Shown here one piece after another: positions 22,323 to 22,396 of a stretch of DNA of 22,396 nucleotides (its first letter is position 1; each line of letters starts with the position of its first letter). Source of the stretch: an uncultured Bacilli bacterium (GTDB taxonomy: Bacteria; Bacillota_I; Bacilli_A; RF39; UBA660); the NCBI GenBank assembly GCA_910584255.1, contig CAJTXV010000025.1, positions 1 to 22,396 on the forward strand, written 5' to 3'. The position numbers were made by a program, and so were the translations under genes. The notes under the pieces were generated by a model. It saw nothing but the letters and a program-made list of their open reading frames with translations, was not told where the DNA came from and searched no databases.

Positions 22323-22373
22323 AAAAAAGGTTTCCAGTTCTTGTAGCGTTACAATTGATGTGACACCTTTTTT
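22323..22373. terminator. Long hairpin with A/T-tract arms at the right edge
   Basis: AAAAAAGGT (22323-22331) and ACCTTTTTT (22365-22373) form a 9-bp stem around a 33-base loop that holds an inner TTGTA/TACAA hairpin (22341-22345, 22350-22354). The A-rich arm on one side and T-rich arm on the other would let it act as a terminator in either direction, most likely for a minus-strand gene to the right of the window. Confidence 0.5.
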
Positions 22374-22396
22374 CTACAAAAAAACAATAAGTCGTA

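Noticed and set aside
1..22396. CRISPR array, tRNA or rRNA genes
   Set aside because: No regularly spaced direct repeats, no cloverleaf ending in CCA and no rRNA-like conserved sequence were seen on either strand.

Overview
The window is AT-rich DNA from a low-GC, Gram-positive, cell-walled bacterium, most likely an uncultured gut Bacilli/Firmicutes lineage. The support is AT-biased codon use, strong AGGAGG/GGTGAT ribosome binding sites, a class B-like sortase, a UPF0736 (YjbA-like) gene next to trpS, two lipoproteins and no outer-membrane genes. TGA is used as a stop (2469-2471, 17683-17685), so the mycoplasma code does not apply. No species can be named from sequence reading alone.

Left edge (1-905): the first nine codons of a minus-strand gene run off the window. 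Next comes a ~233-bp element with near-perfect 36-bp inverted-repeat ends (125-357) that looks like a MITE or IS remnant. Its right end touches the stop codon of a minus-strand thioredoxin-like lipoprotein gene.

Core locus (906-16479, probably extending to 17379), all on the plus strand: a Gram-positive Tad-like pilus/secretion locus. It encodes a CpaB/RcpC-like SAF protein, a CpaF/TadA ATPase, TadB and TadC platform proteins, a 57-aa Flp-like pilin candidate, a TadE-like pseudopilin, another pseudopilin-like protein, and a TadZ/CpaE-like protein with a degenerate P-loop. Unusual additions are a sortase, a 1022-aa secreted protein with 34 cysteines, a 5-TM protein with an extracytoplasmic domain, a VirB2/TrbC-like two-TM small protein with its own promoter and terminator, and two related membrane-anchored proteins with lectin-like (DUF6273-like) C-terminal modules that bracket the cluster. 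No prepilin peptidase and no LPXTG-type sortase substrate are encoded in the window. Terminators at 5139-5162, 15324-15349 and 16483-16506 and promoters before 906, 5272, 13131, 14939 and 16573 divide the locus into transcription units: a sortase/adhesin unit, a machine unit, a pilin unit, a VirB2-like unit and a distal unit.

Right part (16573-22396): a membrane protein with a Thr/Pro-rich stalk, a two-TM small protein overlapping a UPF0736/YjbA-like gene, and a convergent trpS whose product carries a C-x20-C-x6-C-x2-C pattern typical of [4Fe-4S] TrpRS. Then come an unrecognised soluble protein, a small lipoprotein, and a convergent gene for a secreted HExxH zinc-metalloprotease-like protein whose promoter contains an operator-like inverted repeat.

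Inferred working model: TadA powers TadB/C to assemble one or two small pilins. The pseudopilins and lectin-like proteins would cap or decorate the fibre, and the Cys-rich protein and sortase would build or anchor a disulfide-stabilised surface structure. The thioredoxin-like lipoprotein may assist disulfide formation. The individual family calls for the Tad core are strong. The joint function is inference.
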